Position numbers and translations under genes: made by a program
Origin: an uncultured bacterium
GTDB lineage: Bacteria; Planctomycetota; Phycisphaerae; Phycisphaerales; SM1A02
Assembly: GCA_903918555.1 (NCBI GenBank)
Contig: CAIXEV010000601.1
Location: 1 to 14,364, forward strand
Length of the DNA: 14,364 nt
Direction: 5' to 3'
Part shown: positions 1-8,179 of the stretch, piece by piece
Position numbering within the stretch: position 1 is the first letter of the stretch
How the letters are laid out: every line of letters starts with the position of its first letter
The notes under the pieces: generated by a model
What the model was told of the DNA's origin: nothing
Databases searched by the model: none
What the model saw: only the letters and a program-made list of their open reading frames with translations

Positions 1-133
1 CACCAGAGAAGAGAGTGGGTGAACCAGATAGATGGGGAGAACTTCGGATGTGGGTGTCTCGCAAAGAGAGCTTCAACAGTTTCGAGGGTTTCCTTGAACA
101 GCTCTGCAAGCCACAGAGAGGGCGATCTAAGCC
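1..133 (+). promoter_or_regulatory. Non-coding leader upstream of the seven-gene operon
   Basis: This stretch is visibly poorer in G+C than everything downstream and has stops in all forward frames, so it looks like the promoter and 5' leader of the operon. It holds two near-identical octamers, TTCAACAG (72-79) and TTGAACAG (94-101), 14 bases apart; TTCAA and TTGAA also form a loose dyad. A purine-rich AGAGAGGG (115-122) lies 11 bases before the ATG and may serve as a weak ribosome binding site. I could not find a convincing -35/-10 pair, so the promoter position is not called. Confidence 0.4.
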
Positions 134-1975
134 ATGACCTCCCAGTGCCACAACTGCGGCCATGAATACTTGACTGCGCGCGCGATGGCCGGCAAGGCCA
201 TCGCTTGCCGGAGTTGCGGAGCGTTGAACGACGGCGCGGGCGGGCCACCGCCGGTGCAGCCGAACAGCGCGGCGCCGGGCGCAAAGCCTGCGCCGTCGAA
301 GCCGATCTCCGGGCCCGCGTTCACGATCGGCGAGAAGCCGCGCGCGCTTGATCCGCGGGTGCTCGACGAGGCGTACCGCACCGCGGTCGACGCGAAGGCC
401 GCCGCCGAAGTCGCGCGACAGCGGGAGAGCGACGGCGGCGCGGCGCGCTTGATCCGTGCGCTCGGGATCGTGGCGTTCGCGCTTGCCGTCCTGATCGTCG
501 GCGGGCTCTTCCTCGTGCGCTACCTCGGTTCGAAGCCTGCGGCCGTCGACTGGGCCGCGTACCAGATGGCGGTGCCGCAGATCGCGACCGAACTCGGGAC
601 CGGCACCGGGTTCATCATCGAGGACAAGCGGCAGCTCTGGCTCGTCACGAACTTTCATGTGATCGAGGGCACGCGCCAGGTCGACGCGGTCTTCCGCAGC
701 CCGACCGACGGGAGCGTGCTCTTCCGCGTGCCTGCGATTCCGACGCGCGAGTTCCGGGTGCATCCGCGGTTCGTCGAGGTGAAGGAGGGCGCGCTTGATG
801 GCCGCAACTTCGATCTCGCGGCCGTGAGCGTCGAGATGTTCCGCCCGCAGCTCGAGAGGATCGGCGTCGAGCCGCTCACGATCGCGCCGGCCGCCGACAT
901 CGCCGTCGGCGCGCGCGTGGTCGCGCTTGGTCATGTCGCGTCGAGCGCGTTCGATCTCGCGGCCGACGGCGATGACGACGCCTCGGGTCTTGCGACGCAC
1001 AGCCTGTTCGATGGTCTCGTGTCGAGCGTGCGCCGCGCCGAGGGCAAGCCGACGCTTGTCCAGACGAGCGCGAACTACAGCTTCGGCTGCAGTGGCGGGC
1101 CGCTCATGCTTGAGGATTCGCTCGAGGTCGCGGGCGTCAACACCTGGGGTGATGTCAACAGCGACGGAACCGCCAAGGCAGGACTGAAGTTCGCGCTCGC
1201 AGCTGAACAGGTCTTCGAGGTGGTGCGTGATGGCACGCCGCTTCAGTCGGTGCGCGGCGAGATCAGGAAGGCGGCGGGCGAACCGCTGCCCGAGCCGGGC
1301 GTCGTCGACGAGGCACGGGCGTGGAGCACTTTCTCGGGTTTCCTCGACATCCTCGAGCTGCTTGAGAAGGACGGTTGGAAGCTGACGGGCCGCGACATCG
1401 CTGTGACCGACGCGGCCGGCGTCGGCGCGCACCAACACCGCGTGAACGGCGCGGGCGGCGTCGAGGTCGCCGTGCTTGCGCTGCCGCGCGACCGCTCGAT
1501 CGATCTCGACATCGTGGAGATCACGGGGCAGCAGTTCCGCGGGCTTGGGCAGGATCTCAATCCAGCGCACGGCACGGCGGCGGCGATCCAGGTGAATGTG
1601 CCCGGCACCGATGTGCCTGCGGTGCTGCAGCAAGGCTTCGAGATCTCGATCGCCGTGAAGACCTTCTTCCTCGCCGAGGCGATTTCGGCGCGCTACCTGA
1701 TCGTGGTGCTCGAGCGGCCCGCGACCGCGGGAAGTTCGGTTGGTGGCGCGAGCCCGACGGCGGGGCTTGGCGCAGGAGCGGCGCCGACGGTGCCGCCGGG
1801 CGCGCCATCAACGACGCCGCCCGCGCCTCAACCGAGCGCGCCTCCCTCGACGGCTCCGAGCACGCCGCCTGCAAACCCGGTCACCCCGCCAACCTCGCCA
1901 CCCGCGCCACCGCCGTCCACCACGCCGTCCACCACGCCGTCCACTCCGCCATCCACTTCACCGTCCACCCCCTGA
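134..1975 (+). CDS. Membrane-anchored trypsin-like (S1/HtrA-type) serine protease with N-terminal zinc ribbon
   Basis: The 613-residue protein starts with a zinc-ribbon-like CxxC...CxxC pair (C5, C8, C25, C28). A Pro-rich linker and a short helix rich in Ala, Arg and Glu lead to one transmembrane segment at about 109-131, preceded by R105 and R108, which favours a cytoplasmic N-terminus and a periplasmic protease. The protease domain (about 150-375) shows GTGTGF, then TNFHVIEG with catalytic H175, NFDLAAV with D227, and GCSGGP with S320, so the triad looks complete; the usual GNSGGP has Cys for Asn. No PDZ domain is evident. Residues about 400-535 form an unrecognised domain, followed by a Pro/Ser/Thr-rich low-complexity tail. 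It is the first gene of the operon, 9 bases before the GTPase gene. Protease family call is firm; substrate unknown. The ATG at 134 is the first reasonable start and includes the full zinc ribbon. Confidence 0.9.
   Translation: MTSQCHNCGHEYLTARAMAGKAIACRSCGALNDGAGGPPPVQPNSAAPGAKPAPSKPISGPAFTIGEKPRALDPRVLDEAYRTAVDAKAAAEVARQRESDGGAARLIRALGIVAFALAVLIVGGLFLVRYLGSKPAAVDWAAYQMAVPQIATELGTGTGFIIEDKRQLWLVTNFHVIEGTRQVDAVFRSPTDGSVLFRVPAIPTREFRVHPRFVEVKEGALDGRNFDLAAVSVEMFRPQLERIGVEPLTIAPAADIAVGARVVALGHVASSAFDLAADGDDDASGLATHSLFDGLVSSVRRAEGKPTLVQTSANYSFGCSGGPLMLEDSLEVAGVNTWGDVNSDGTAKAGLKFALAAEQVFEVVRDGTPLQSVRGEIRKAAGEPLPEPGVVDEARAWSTFSGFLDILELLEKDGWKLTGRDIAVTDAAGVGAHQHRVNGAGGVEVAVLALPRDRSIDLDIVEITGQQFRGLGQDLNPAHGTAAAIQVNVPGTDVPAVLQQGFEISIAVKTFFLAEAISARYLIVVLERPATAGSSVGGASPTAGLGAGAAPTVPPGAPSTTPPAPQPSAPPSTAPSTPPANPVTPPTSPPAPPPSTTPSTTPSTPPSTSPSTP
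1913..1972 (+). repeat. Five 12-bp units encoding a PST-rich tail
   Basis: Five imperfect 12-bp units (1913, 1925, 1937, 1949, 1961), based on CCGTCCACCACG, run up to the stop codon of the protease gene. They encode PSTT, PSTT, PSTP, PSTS, PSTP. The repeat stays in frame whatever the copy number, so length variation would only change the extracytoplasmic tail. Such tails often act as flexible spacers in the envelope. Confidence 0.8.
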
Positions 1976-1984
1976 CCCACGCTC

Positions 1985-3208
1985 ATGTCGACGCGCACGC
2001 TCGTTTCTTCGGTCACCTGCCCGCACTGCTGGCATGAGTTCCCGCCTGCGCAGGTGCGGTTCATCTCGGAGCACGAGGGTCTCCGCGGCGATGCGGTGCT
2101 CGGCGATGCGGCGCAGCTGCGCTTCCTGCCGAGCCGCTTCGATGCGCAGGCGCGCGCGATCGATCCGCTCGGCGCTGCGTGCACGCGGCTCGCCTGCAAG
2201 CGCTGTCACCTCGAGTTGCCGCAGCCTGTGATCGAGCTGCCGCAGACGATTCTCTCGATCGTGGGTGCGCCCGCGTGCGGCAAGTCGGTCATGCTCGCGG
2301 CGGCGAGCTTCTCGCTGCGCTCGGGGCTTGTGGTCGACGGCCTCGACTTCCTCGACGCCGATCCGACGCTCAACGACCTCACCGTCGAGCTCGAGTCGTC
2401 GCTCTTCCGTTCGTCGACGCCCGATCAACCCACGATGATCGCGAAGACCGACCTCTCGGGGCGCCTCTATCGATCGTTCCGCGTCGACGACGCGTCGTGG
2501 ACCGCGCCGAAGCCGCAGCTCTTCGTCATCGGCCGGAACGGCGAGCGCCAGCTGCTCGCGCTCTACGACAACGCAGGCGAGCACTTCCTGCCCGGCCGCG
2601 ATCTGCCGCATGAACCTGTGACGCGCCACCTCGCCGCGTCGCGGGCGCTCGTCTTCGTGGTCGATCCGACGCAGGACCAGCGCGTGATCGAGCGTCTCGG
2701 CGGCCGCGAGACGGTGCAGGCGCTCGGCGGCGCAGGAAGCACCGAGCAGCGGCAGGACCTCGTGCTCATCGAGGCCGCGAACCGCGTGCGGCGGCTGCGC
2801 CAGCTCGGCGCGACTGAACGGCTGCCGGTTCGCATCGTGCTTGCGCTTGCGAAGGCCGACATCTGGGGCCATCTCACGACCCCGCAGATCAAGGCCGACT
2901 TCGACGATGTGCCCGCGCGCAACAGCGTGGCGGTGCCGTCGCCCGCGGTGCTTGCGCGGGTCCATGCGGCGAGCGCCGACTTCCTCGCCGCGCATATGCC
3001 TGAACTCCTCGCGACGGCGCGCACGCTCGACCCTGAACTTCGCATCGTGCCGTTCAGCGGCCTCGGACAGCCGCCGTCGCGCACGGCCACGGACTCGGGC
3101 CTCACGATCCGTCCGCGCGATGTGCGGCCGGTGTGGCCCGCTGCGCCGCTCGTCGTGGCGCTTGGCGCGGCGCGGCCCGAGCTCTTCCCGGAGTTCGCGC
3201 AGCGATGA
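1985..3208 (+). CDS. Zinc-ribbon P-loop GTPase, DO-GTPase (double-GTPase)-like
   Basis: The 407-residue protein has cysteines spaced as a split zinc ribbon (C12-x2-C15 and C71-x2-C74) directly before a GTPase core. The P-loop is GAPACGKS (94-101). A G3-like DNAGE (D195-E199) follows the strand LLALY, AKAD (K290, D292) stands where the NKxD guanine-specificity motif belongs, and VPFSGLG near residue 360 could be G5. No membrane segment is seen, so it should be cytoplasmic, possibly at the membrane through partners. The overall pattern fits the DO-GTPase families predicted for conflict systems; I assign this from memory of the family and from the GAP1-like gene next door. Its stop overlaps the next ATG (ATGA at 3205-3208), implying translational coupling. 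The first G4 residue is Ala rather than Asn/Thr, so nucleotide specificity needs testing. A generic ATPase is the main alternative. Confidence 0.75.
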   Translation: MSTRTLVSSVTCPHCWHEFPPAQVRFISEHEGLRGDAVLGDAAQLRFLPSRFDAQARAIDPLGAACTRLACKRCHLELPQPVIELPQTILSIVGAPACGKSVMLAAASFSLRSGLVVDGLDFLDADPTLNDLTVELESSLFRSSTPDQPTMIAKTDLSGRLYRSFRVDDASWTAPKPQLFVIGRNGERQLLALYDNAGEHFLPGRDLPHEPVTRHLAASRALVFVVDPTQDQRVIERLGGRETVQALGGAGSTEQRQDLVLIEAANRVRRLRQLGATERLPVRIVLALAKADIWGHLTTPQIKADFDDVPARNSVAVPSPAVLARVHAASADFLAAHMPELLATARTLDPELRIVPFSGLGQPPSRTATDSGLTIRPRDVRPVWPAAPLVVALGAARPELFPEFAQR

Positions 3209-4296
3209 GCTTCGAGTTCGTCCACACCTCGGTCGAGAAGGGCGTCCGCGGCGACAGCGGCTTCGCGGTCGCGGTGTTGACGCGCGGGATCCCCGCGTCG
3301 CTCGAGCCGATGCTGGCCGAACTCAGTGCCTACGACTTCGACCGCACGCGCGCGGTCGGCGCGGACCGCGTCGACTGGGCGCATCGCATCCTCTCGGCGC
3401 AGGGCAGGAGCTACACGGTCCTCTCGCGCACGGCGCCGTGCGGCAGCGACTGGAGCGGCCGGCCGAACCGCATCGCGCATCATGTCGTGGTCGAGCCGCA
3501 CGAGCGCGCGGCGGCGGGCCCCGCGTGGATGCTGGCGCGCTTCGCGGGCTTCTGCGAGTCGGCGCCGATGGCGGAGGAGCGCGGCGCGGGACCCGCGCTT
3601 CCGCAAGGCGACGAATCGCCTCGGCCCGCGTTCGGCTGGGACGCGGTGGGTCTCGATCGCGGATGGGCGGGCGTGGTGGCGCAGGCGCTGCTCGACGCAC
3701 CGAACAGCGTCGTCTGCGTGGTGCTGCCCGACGAAGTCGACGCGCTGCCGCTTGTGTCCGATGTGCTCGCCCTCGTTCCGGCTGACAGGCGCTGGCTCGT
3801 CACCTTCTCGACGCGCTTCCAGCGGCTGCCTGCGGGCGGACGATGCCAGCTGCGCTTCCTGCGCGCGGGCGCGAGCGGCGTGCGCGCGATGCTTGCGGAA
3901 CCGGGCGTGCGCGCGTTCGAGGTGGCGCGCGGCGCATCGGCGGGCGACGGCGCGGCCGCGAATGCCGCGCGCGAAGGACGGCTGCTCGAGCCGACCGTGC
4001 GCGCCGCGCCGAGCCTGCGGGTGAACCCCGTGCTGCAGTCGGCGCCCGTGCTCGACGAATCGCCATCATTCGAGGTGCGCGCCGCGACCCCGCGGCGTGC
4101 GGGCGATGCGCTCGCGCCGATCATGGTCGCGGCCGCAGACCCCGCCGACACCAGCGCGCCCGCGCCGCGCATCGAGGCCGTGCTGCGCGCGGACGACCAC
4201 GCTGTCGATCCGCACCGAACGCGGCTCGTCGCCACTCTTCTCTTCGCATACTCGGCGGTCGCGCTCGCGATCGCGCTTGCGCTCTTCCTTTCCTGA
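3205..4296 (+). CDS. GAP1-N-like GTPase-associated protein with C-terminal membrane anchor
   Basis: I take the ATG at 3205, which overlaps the GTPase stop as ATGA; an in-frame start at 3133 would need a long overlap and adds nothing recognisable. The 363-residue product opens with MSFEFVHTSVEKG and GDSGF (7-20), followed by VLSRTAPCGSDWSGRPN (72-88) and AHHVVV (91-96). This arrangement (HTS..GL.G..GF, then VLSR..G.DWSGRPN and AHH) resembles the N-terminal domain of GTPase-associated protein 1 (GAP1-N2 type). The middle (about 250-335) is Ala/Pro-rich and probably disordered. The last 23 residues are a single hydrophobic helix ending at the C-terminus, so it should be a tail-anchored inner-membrane protein with its GAP1 domain in the cytoplasm. 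The likely partner is the GTPase encoded just upstream. The usual GAP1 middle and C-terminal domains are not apparent. Family call is moderately sure; biochemical role unknown. Confidence 0.7.
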   Translation: MSFEFVHTSVEKGVRGDSGFAVAVLTRGIPASLEPMLAELSAYDFDRTRAVGADRVDWAHRILSAQGRSYTVLSRTAPCGSDWSGRPNRIAHHVVVEPHERAAAGPAWMLARFAGFCESAPMAEERGAGPALPQGDESPRPAFGWDAVGLDRGWAGVVAQALLDAPNSVVCVVLPDEVDALPLVSDVLALVPADRRWLVTFSTRFQRLPAGGRCQLRFLRAGASGVRAMLAEPGVRAFEVARGASAGDGAAANAAREGRLLEPTVRAAPSLRVNPVLQSAPVLDESPSFEVRAATPRRAGDALAPIMVAAADPADTSAPAPRIEAVLRADDHAVDPHRTRLVATLLFAYSAVALAIALALFLS

Positions 4297-4311
4297 CCGG
4301 TTGACTGCACC

Positions 4312-7284
4312 ATGAGCCAGATCCCAAGCGTCCGATCGATCCGTGAAGGCCTGCTCGAGCAATCGCGGCAAACCGCGCCCGACGCCGTCGCGCTGGCCAC
4401 GGTGCGGCAGGATCTCGAGGCATGCGTGCGCGGCGTGCGCAAGGCGATCGACCGCGCGCTCGACTTCGCGTCGCGCGGGCTCGTGTGCGAGGCGGCGTCG
4501 GTGATCGAGGACTTTCCCGATCTCGCCCGCCAGGCGGAGGCGCTGCGCACGCTGCCGTCGGGCGACCACGCCATCGGTCGCGCGTGGTACGAGCAGGTCG
4601 GCGAGGTCGCGGCGCGGCTTCCGCTGCCGACGCAGGCCGAGGTCGACGAACTCGCCGCGATCGCCGTGCGCGCCGCCGAGCACCGCGCGCTTCTCGACTC
4701 GCTGCGCGTGAGCGCGCTCCGCGGCGAGCCGATTTCCGCGCGGCTGCGCATCCTCAAGCGGCTGCGCTCGGTCGACCAGCGCAACCGCATGTGGCTCGAT
4801 CAGATCGAGGCGCTCGAGCATGCGTGGCTCCGTCAGTTTGCAGAACTGCGGCAAAAGCCGGGTGCCACGCGCGCGGAGCTCGACGAGGCGCTGTCCGCGC
4901 TCGAGACGCACGACTGGGTGGCGAGCGTGCCGCGCGGGCTCCGCGAGGAGCTGCTTGCGCGCGTGACGCCGCTGCGCGCCGGCGAGGCGGGCGGGCGCTA
5001 CGCGGCGCTTGCGCGCGACATCCACGAGGCTGCGTCGCTGATGGACCGCGCGGAACTCGTGCGGCTCGAGGAGGCGTGGGCGAAGATCAACCTCGAGACG
5101 GGCCGCATGCCCGACGCGGCGCTCGCGGCGTCGGTGGCGCCGGCGTTCGCGTGGCTGACGAACCTCGAGAACGAGGAGCGCGCCCGCGCGGCGTTCGAAG
5201 GCGAGGTCGAGCGGCTCGAGCTGATGCTGAACGAAGCGCGGCCGAGCGTCGAGATCGAGCGGCAGATCGCGGTGCTCCGCGACGCGCGCCGCGAGGCGCC
5301 CCAGGGGCTCATCGAGCGCGCGCTTGCGTTCGTCGAGGCCGAACGCGAGCGGTTGCGTCGGCGGCATCGGCTCTATCTCCTCGCGGCGGCGTCGCTCGCG
5401 ATCGTTCTCGGCGTGATCGGCGTCTATCTCGTCCAGTCGACGAGCGAGTCGCGCGCGCGTGCTCGCGAACTGGCGGCGCTTTCGGCGGCCGTCGATGCGA
5501 ACGAGGCTGACAAGGCGCGCGCCATCTCGGCCGAGATCCGCGCGCGCGACGGCGAGCCCGACGCGGCGCTCGCGGCGGCGCTCTCTCGCGCCGACACGCT
5601 CGTCCGCACGCGCGACGCGCGAACGGCCGACATCAAGCGGCTCGTTGCCGATCTCACGGCGGAACTCGATCGAAAGCCCGAGCGCGCGCGCGTCGTCGCG
5701 GTCAAGGATGCGCTCGCAGCCGCGCGCGCCGAAGCCGAGGAACCCGAGCGGATCGCGATCGACGGGCTCGAGCGGCGTCGCGTCGATCGGCTCGGCGAAC
5801 TCGACCAGGAGGCCGACCGCGCGTCGCGCGCCGCAGTCGATGCTGCCGACGCGGCTCTGAAGGCCTGGACGCTGCCAAGCGCGTGGACGGACGCCGCGCA
5901 GGTCGATCCGCAGGAGTGGGCGCGCTACCTCGCCACGATCGAGCCGACGCGGCGGGCGCTCGAGGCCGCGCAGTCCGCGTCCGCTGGCTTCGACACGGGC
6001 GTCTCGCGACTCGCGCTCAAGCTCGAGTCGGTCGATGCGCGCATCGCGGAGGCGAAGTCGCGCGCCGAGGCGCTCGCCGCGGCGTTGCGCGAACTCGACC
6101 CCGTGCGGCTCTGCGCGCCGGTCACCGTCGAGGCGGACTTCGAGAAGCGGCTCTCCGATGCGCTCGCGACCCACGGCGCGATCCTCGCGCGGCAGCAGCG
6201 GCTCGGCGACTTCGAGGCGGCGCGCGACATGGCGCCGGCATGGCAGGCGATCGAGGCGTGGCGCGACGACCATCGTCCGAAGCTCGCGGTGCTTCTTGGC
6301 GCGCAGCTCGATGGCGAGACCTCGCCCGACCAGCACGCGCGGGTGCTCGAGCTTCTCAACGACTTCCTCGCGAAGCACCCGTCGAGTCCGCTCGCGGACG
6401 CGGTGAAGGGAGTCGCCGCGCGCTTCGACCCGACGCGCGCGGCGAGCATCTGGTCCGCCGAGCGTGTGGCTGCGCAACTCGCGGCCGCGCGCCTCGCTGA
6501 CCTCGAGGAAGTGCCGCTCGCCGACGGTCGGCGCTTCTACCGCCGTCCGGCGGCGGGCGCCGATCCGCGCAACCGCGCCATCGAGAACCTCGGCGACCTG
6601 ATGGCCGATCCCGACAAGCTCGACTCGATCCTGAGCGTGAAGCGCGAGGAGATGGCCGGCAAGCCCGCGCCGAACGAGGTGTCGGTCGCGTGGTCCGCCG
6701 CGGTCACGCGGCTGCAGGGTGCCGCTGTGTCGGATGTGCGGCCGGTGCTCCTTGATCTGCTCGTCGCCGTTGCCGCGTCGAAGTCCGATCCGCTGCTCAG
6801 GCTGCGCGCCATGCGCGAGGTCATCGATGTCCTCGAGCAGAGCGGCCAGACGCCCTCGGTGCTCTCGGAACCGCTGAAGGCCTGGCGCAGCCTGCTTGCG
6901 ACCTCCGCCAAGGGCGCGGTCGTCGCCGACTGGGCGCGCGCGGGCTACGAGCCCGAGGTCAACTTCCGCGACGCGCGCCGCGAGGCCGCGGCAGCTCTCG
7001 AGCGGTTCCCGAATCTCACGACCGTGCTCGCCGACTCGCGAGTCGAGCAGGCGCGCGCCGCGGGAGTCCTGCAGGCGCTCGTGCCGTGGGGCGTCGTCGA
7101 GCCCGCCGACGGCACCGCGCCGCGCGTGGTCTCGTCGCGGCGCGATTCGGGCCGCTTCCACTTCGTCGCGAAGTCCGGCACGGGCTTCGAACTCGTCGAA
7201 CTCACCATCAAGGACGGCGCCGTCGTCAGCCCGACGCAGCTTCCCAAGGGGCCGATCCTCGTCTTCAGGAGATTGAATCCGTGA
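4312..7284 (+). CDS. Large helical, single-pass membrane protein (990 aa), unrecognised family
   Basis: I do not recognise this family. The protein is almost all Ala, Arg, Glu, Asp and Leu with few Pro or Gly, so it should be nearly all helical with long coiled-coil stretches. One strong transmembrane segment lies at about 354-374, preceded by the basic RLRRRHR; this puts residues 1-353 in the cytoplasm and about 615 residues in the periplasm. The final 60 residues look like a small beta domain (FHFVAKSGTGFELVELTIKD). It begins 15 bases after the GAP1-like gene without a clear Shine-Dalgarno site, and its stop overlaps the GTG of the channel gene. Its place between the GTPase/GAP1 pair and the stator genes suggests it physically links the cytoplasmic module to the envelope part. 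A role as the long tail or scaffold of the stator is inference only. Confidence 0.85.
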   Translation: MSQIPSVRSIREGLLEQSRQTAPDAVALATVRQDLEACVRGVRKAIDRALDFASRGLVCEAASVIEDFPDLARQAEALRTLPSGDHAIGRAWYEQVGEVAARLPLPTQAEVDELAAIAVRAAEHRALLDSLRVSALRGEPISARLRILKRLRSVDQRNRMWLDQIEALEHAWLRQFAELRQKPGATRAELDEALSALETHDWVASVPRGLREELLARVTPLRAGEAGGRYAALARDIHEAASLMDRAELVRLEEAWAKINLETGRMPDAALAASVAPAFAWLTNLENEERARAAFEGEVERLELMLNEARPSVEIERQIAVLRDARREAPQGLIERALAFVEAERERLRRRHRLYLLAAASLAIVLGVIGVYLVQSTSESRARARELAALSAAVDANEADKARAISAEIRARDGEPDAALAAALSRADTLVRTRDARTADIKRLVADLTAELDRKPERARVVAVKDALAAARAEAEEPERIAIDGLERRRVDRLGELDQEADRASRAAVDAADAALKAWTLPSAWTDAAQVDPQEWARYLATIEPTRRALEAAQSASAGFDTGVSRLALKLESVDARIAEAKSRAEALAAALRELDPVRLCAPVTVEADFEKRLSDALATHGAILARQQRLGDFEAARDMAPAWQAIEAWRDDHRPKLAVLLGAQLDGETSPDQHARVLELLNDFLAKHPSSPLADAVKGVAARFDPTRAASIWSAERVAAQLAAARLADLEEVPLADGRRFYRRPAAGADPRNRAIENLGDLMADPDKLDSILSVKREEMAGKPAPNEVSVAWSAAVTRLQGAAVSDVRPVLLDLLVAVAASKSDPLLRLRAMREVIDVLEQSGQTPSVLSEPLKAWRSLLATSAKGAVVADWARAGYEPEVNFRDARREAAAALERFPNLTTVLADSRVEQARAAGVLQALVPWGVVEPADGTAPRVVSSRRDSGRFHFVAKSGTGFELVELTIKDGAVVSPTQLPKGPILVFRRLNP
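7267..7271 (+). promoter_or_regulatory. Ribosome binding site for the MotA/TolQ-like gene
   Basis: AGGAG sits 9 bases before the GTG at 7281, inside the end of the previous coding region. It decides the start: the reading frame is open far upstream, but only this GTG has both a good site and a stop-start overlap (GTGA). Confidence 0.8.
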
Positions 7285-8177
7285 CGCAGTCCTCGACCGC
7301 ACCAACCGCACCGATCGCGCCGCGCGCTGCCGGCTCGCCGATGCTTCGCTTCCACAGCCTCGACCCCGAGGCGCGCTTCGGGCTTCCGACCGGCCGCGGG
7401 ACGACGCCGAGCTCGCTCACCTGCTTCATGCTGGCTGTGGTGATCGGCGGCGTCTTCTACGGCACGGCGTACGCGTTCCGCGATGGCGAGTGGGGGAGCG
7501 TCGTGTGGGAGTACGCGACGGGGTTCGGCCGCATTCCGATCCCGATCATCCTCCTCTCGATCTGGTCGCTCGTGTTCCTCGCGATCAAGACGCTCAAGAT
7601 CCACGCGCAGTCGCGGGCGCTGCGGCTCGCGTTCGTGCCCGAGGACTCGGGGTTCGTCCTCACCGACGCGACCGCCGATTCGGTCATCGACGCGATCGAC
7701 CGCTCGGTCGACGATCCGTCGCGGTTCCTGTTCCTCGCGCGTTGCCGCGGCGTGCTGCGCATGATGCGCAACCTCGGCCGCGTCTCGGACGCCGATGAAA
7801 TCCTCTCGAGCCGCGGCGACCAGGACGAGTCGAGCATGGATTCGGGCTACACCGTGCTGCGCGGGTTCATCTGGGCGATCCCCGTGCTCGGGTTCATCGG
7901 CACGGTCGTCGGCCTCACGCAGGCGATGGGCCGCTTCGGCGAGGCGATGAAGGCCGCGGGGCAGGATGTCGGTCAGATCACCGAGAAGCTGAAGACGGTG
8001 CTCGAGGGCCTCGACACGGCGTTCATCACGACCGCCGAGGCGCTCATCGCCGTCCTCATCATCTACCTCATCCAGACCGCGGTTCGCCGCGCCGACGAGC
8101 AGCTGTTCGACGACATCCGCGCGGCGTGCTCGAACGCCATCGTGACGCGCGTGCGCATCGTGCGCAAGGAGTCCTGA
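7281..8177 (+). CDS. MotA/TolQ/ExbB-family proton-channel subunit
   Basis: The 298-residue protein has four predicted membrane helices at about 47-65, 86-104, 194-214 and 244-266, with a cytoplasmic loop between the second and third, the MotA-like layout. The family region runs from ESSMDSGYTVLRGF through AIPVLGFIGTVVGL (199-212) to the last helix, where DTAFITTAEALIAVL (245-259) carries the TT pair expected at the ion path of TolQ/ExbB/MotA. MotA, ExbB and TolQ form a pentamer around two B-type subunits and use the proton or sodium gradient. Two B-type candidates follow immediately. The GTG at 7281 overlaps the preceding TGA, so translation is probably coupled. The N-terminal 40 residues are polar and family-atypical. 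It is not flagellar MotA, since no flagellar or chemotaxis gene is present. Family call is strong; ion used is not known. Confidence 0.88.
   Translation: MTQSSTAPTAPIAPRAAGSPMLRFHSLDPEARFGLPTGRGTTPSSLTCFMLAVVIGGVFYGTAYAFRDGEWGSVVWEYATGFGRIPIPIILLSIWSLVFLAIKTLKIHAQSRALRLAFVPEDSGFVLTDATADSVIDAIDRSVDDPSRFLFLARCRGVLRMMRNLGRVSDADEILSSRGDQDESSMDSGYTVLRGFIWAIPVLGFIGTVVGLTQAMGRFGEAMKAAGQDVGQITEKLKTVLEGLDTAFITTAEALIAVLIIYLIQTAVRRADEQLFDDIRAACSNAIVTRVRIVRKES
8166..8171 (+). promoter_or_regulatory. Ribosome binding site for the first MotB/ExbD-like gene
   Basis: AAGGAG lies 8 bases before the ATG at 8180 and overlaps the last codons of the channel gene. It supports that ATG over an in-frame start at 8126 inside the previous gene. 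Confidence 0.8.
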
Positions 8178-8179
8178 CG

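Noticed and set aside
3133..3204. Upstream in-frame start for the GAP1-like protein
   Set aside because: It would add 24 residues overlapping the GTPase gene; the ATG at 3205 gives the typical ATGA coupling and the expected GAP1-like N-terminus.
4066..7311. A 1081-codon minus-strand open frame opposite the 990-aa gene
   Set aside because: It is very rich in Arg, has no recognisable domain, and mirrors the plus-strand gene; long antisense frames are expected at this G+C. The plus frame has membrane helix, operon spacing and coupling.
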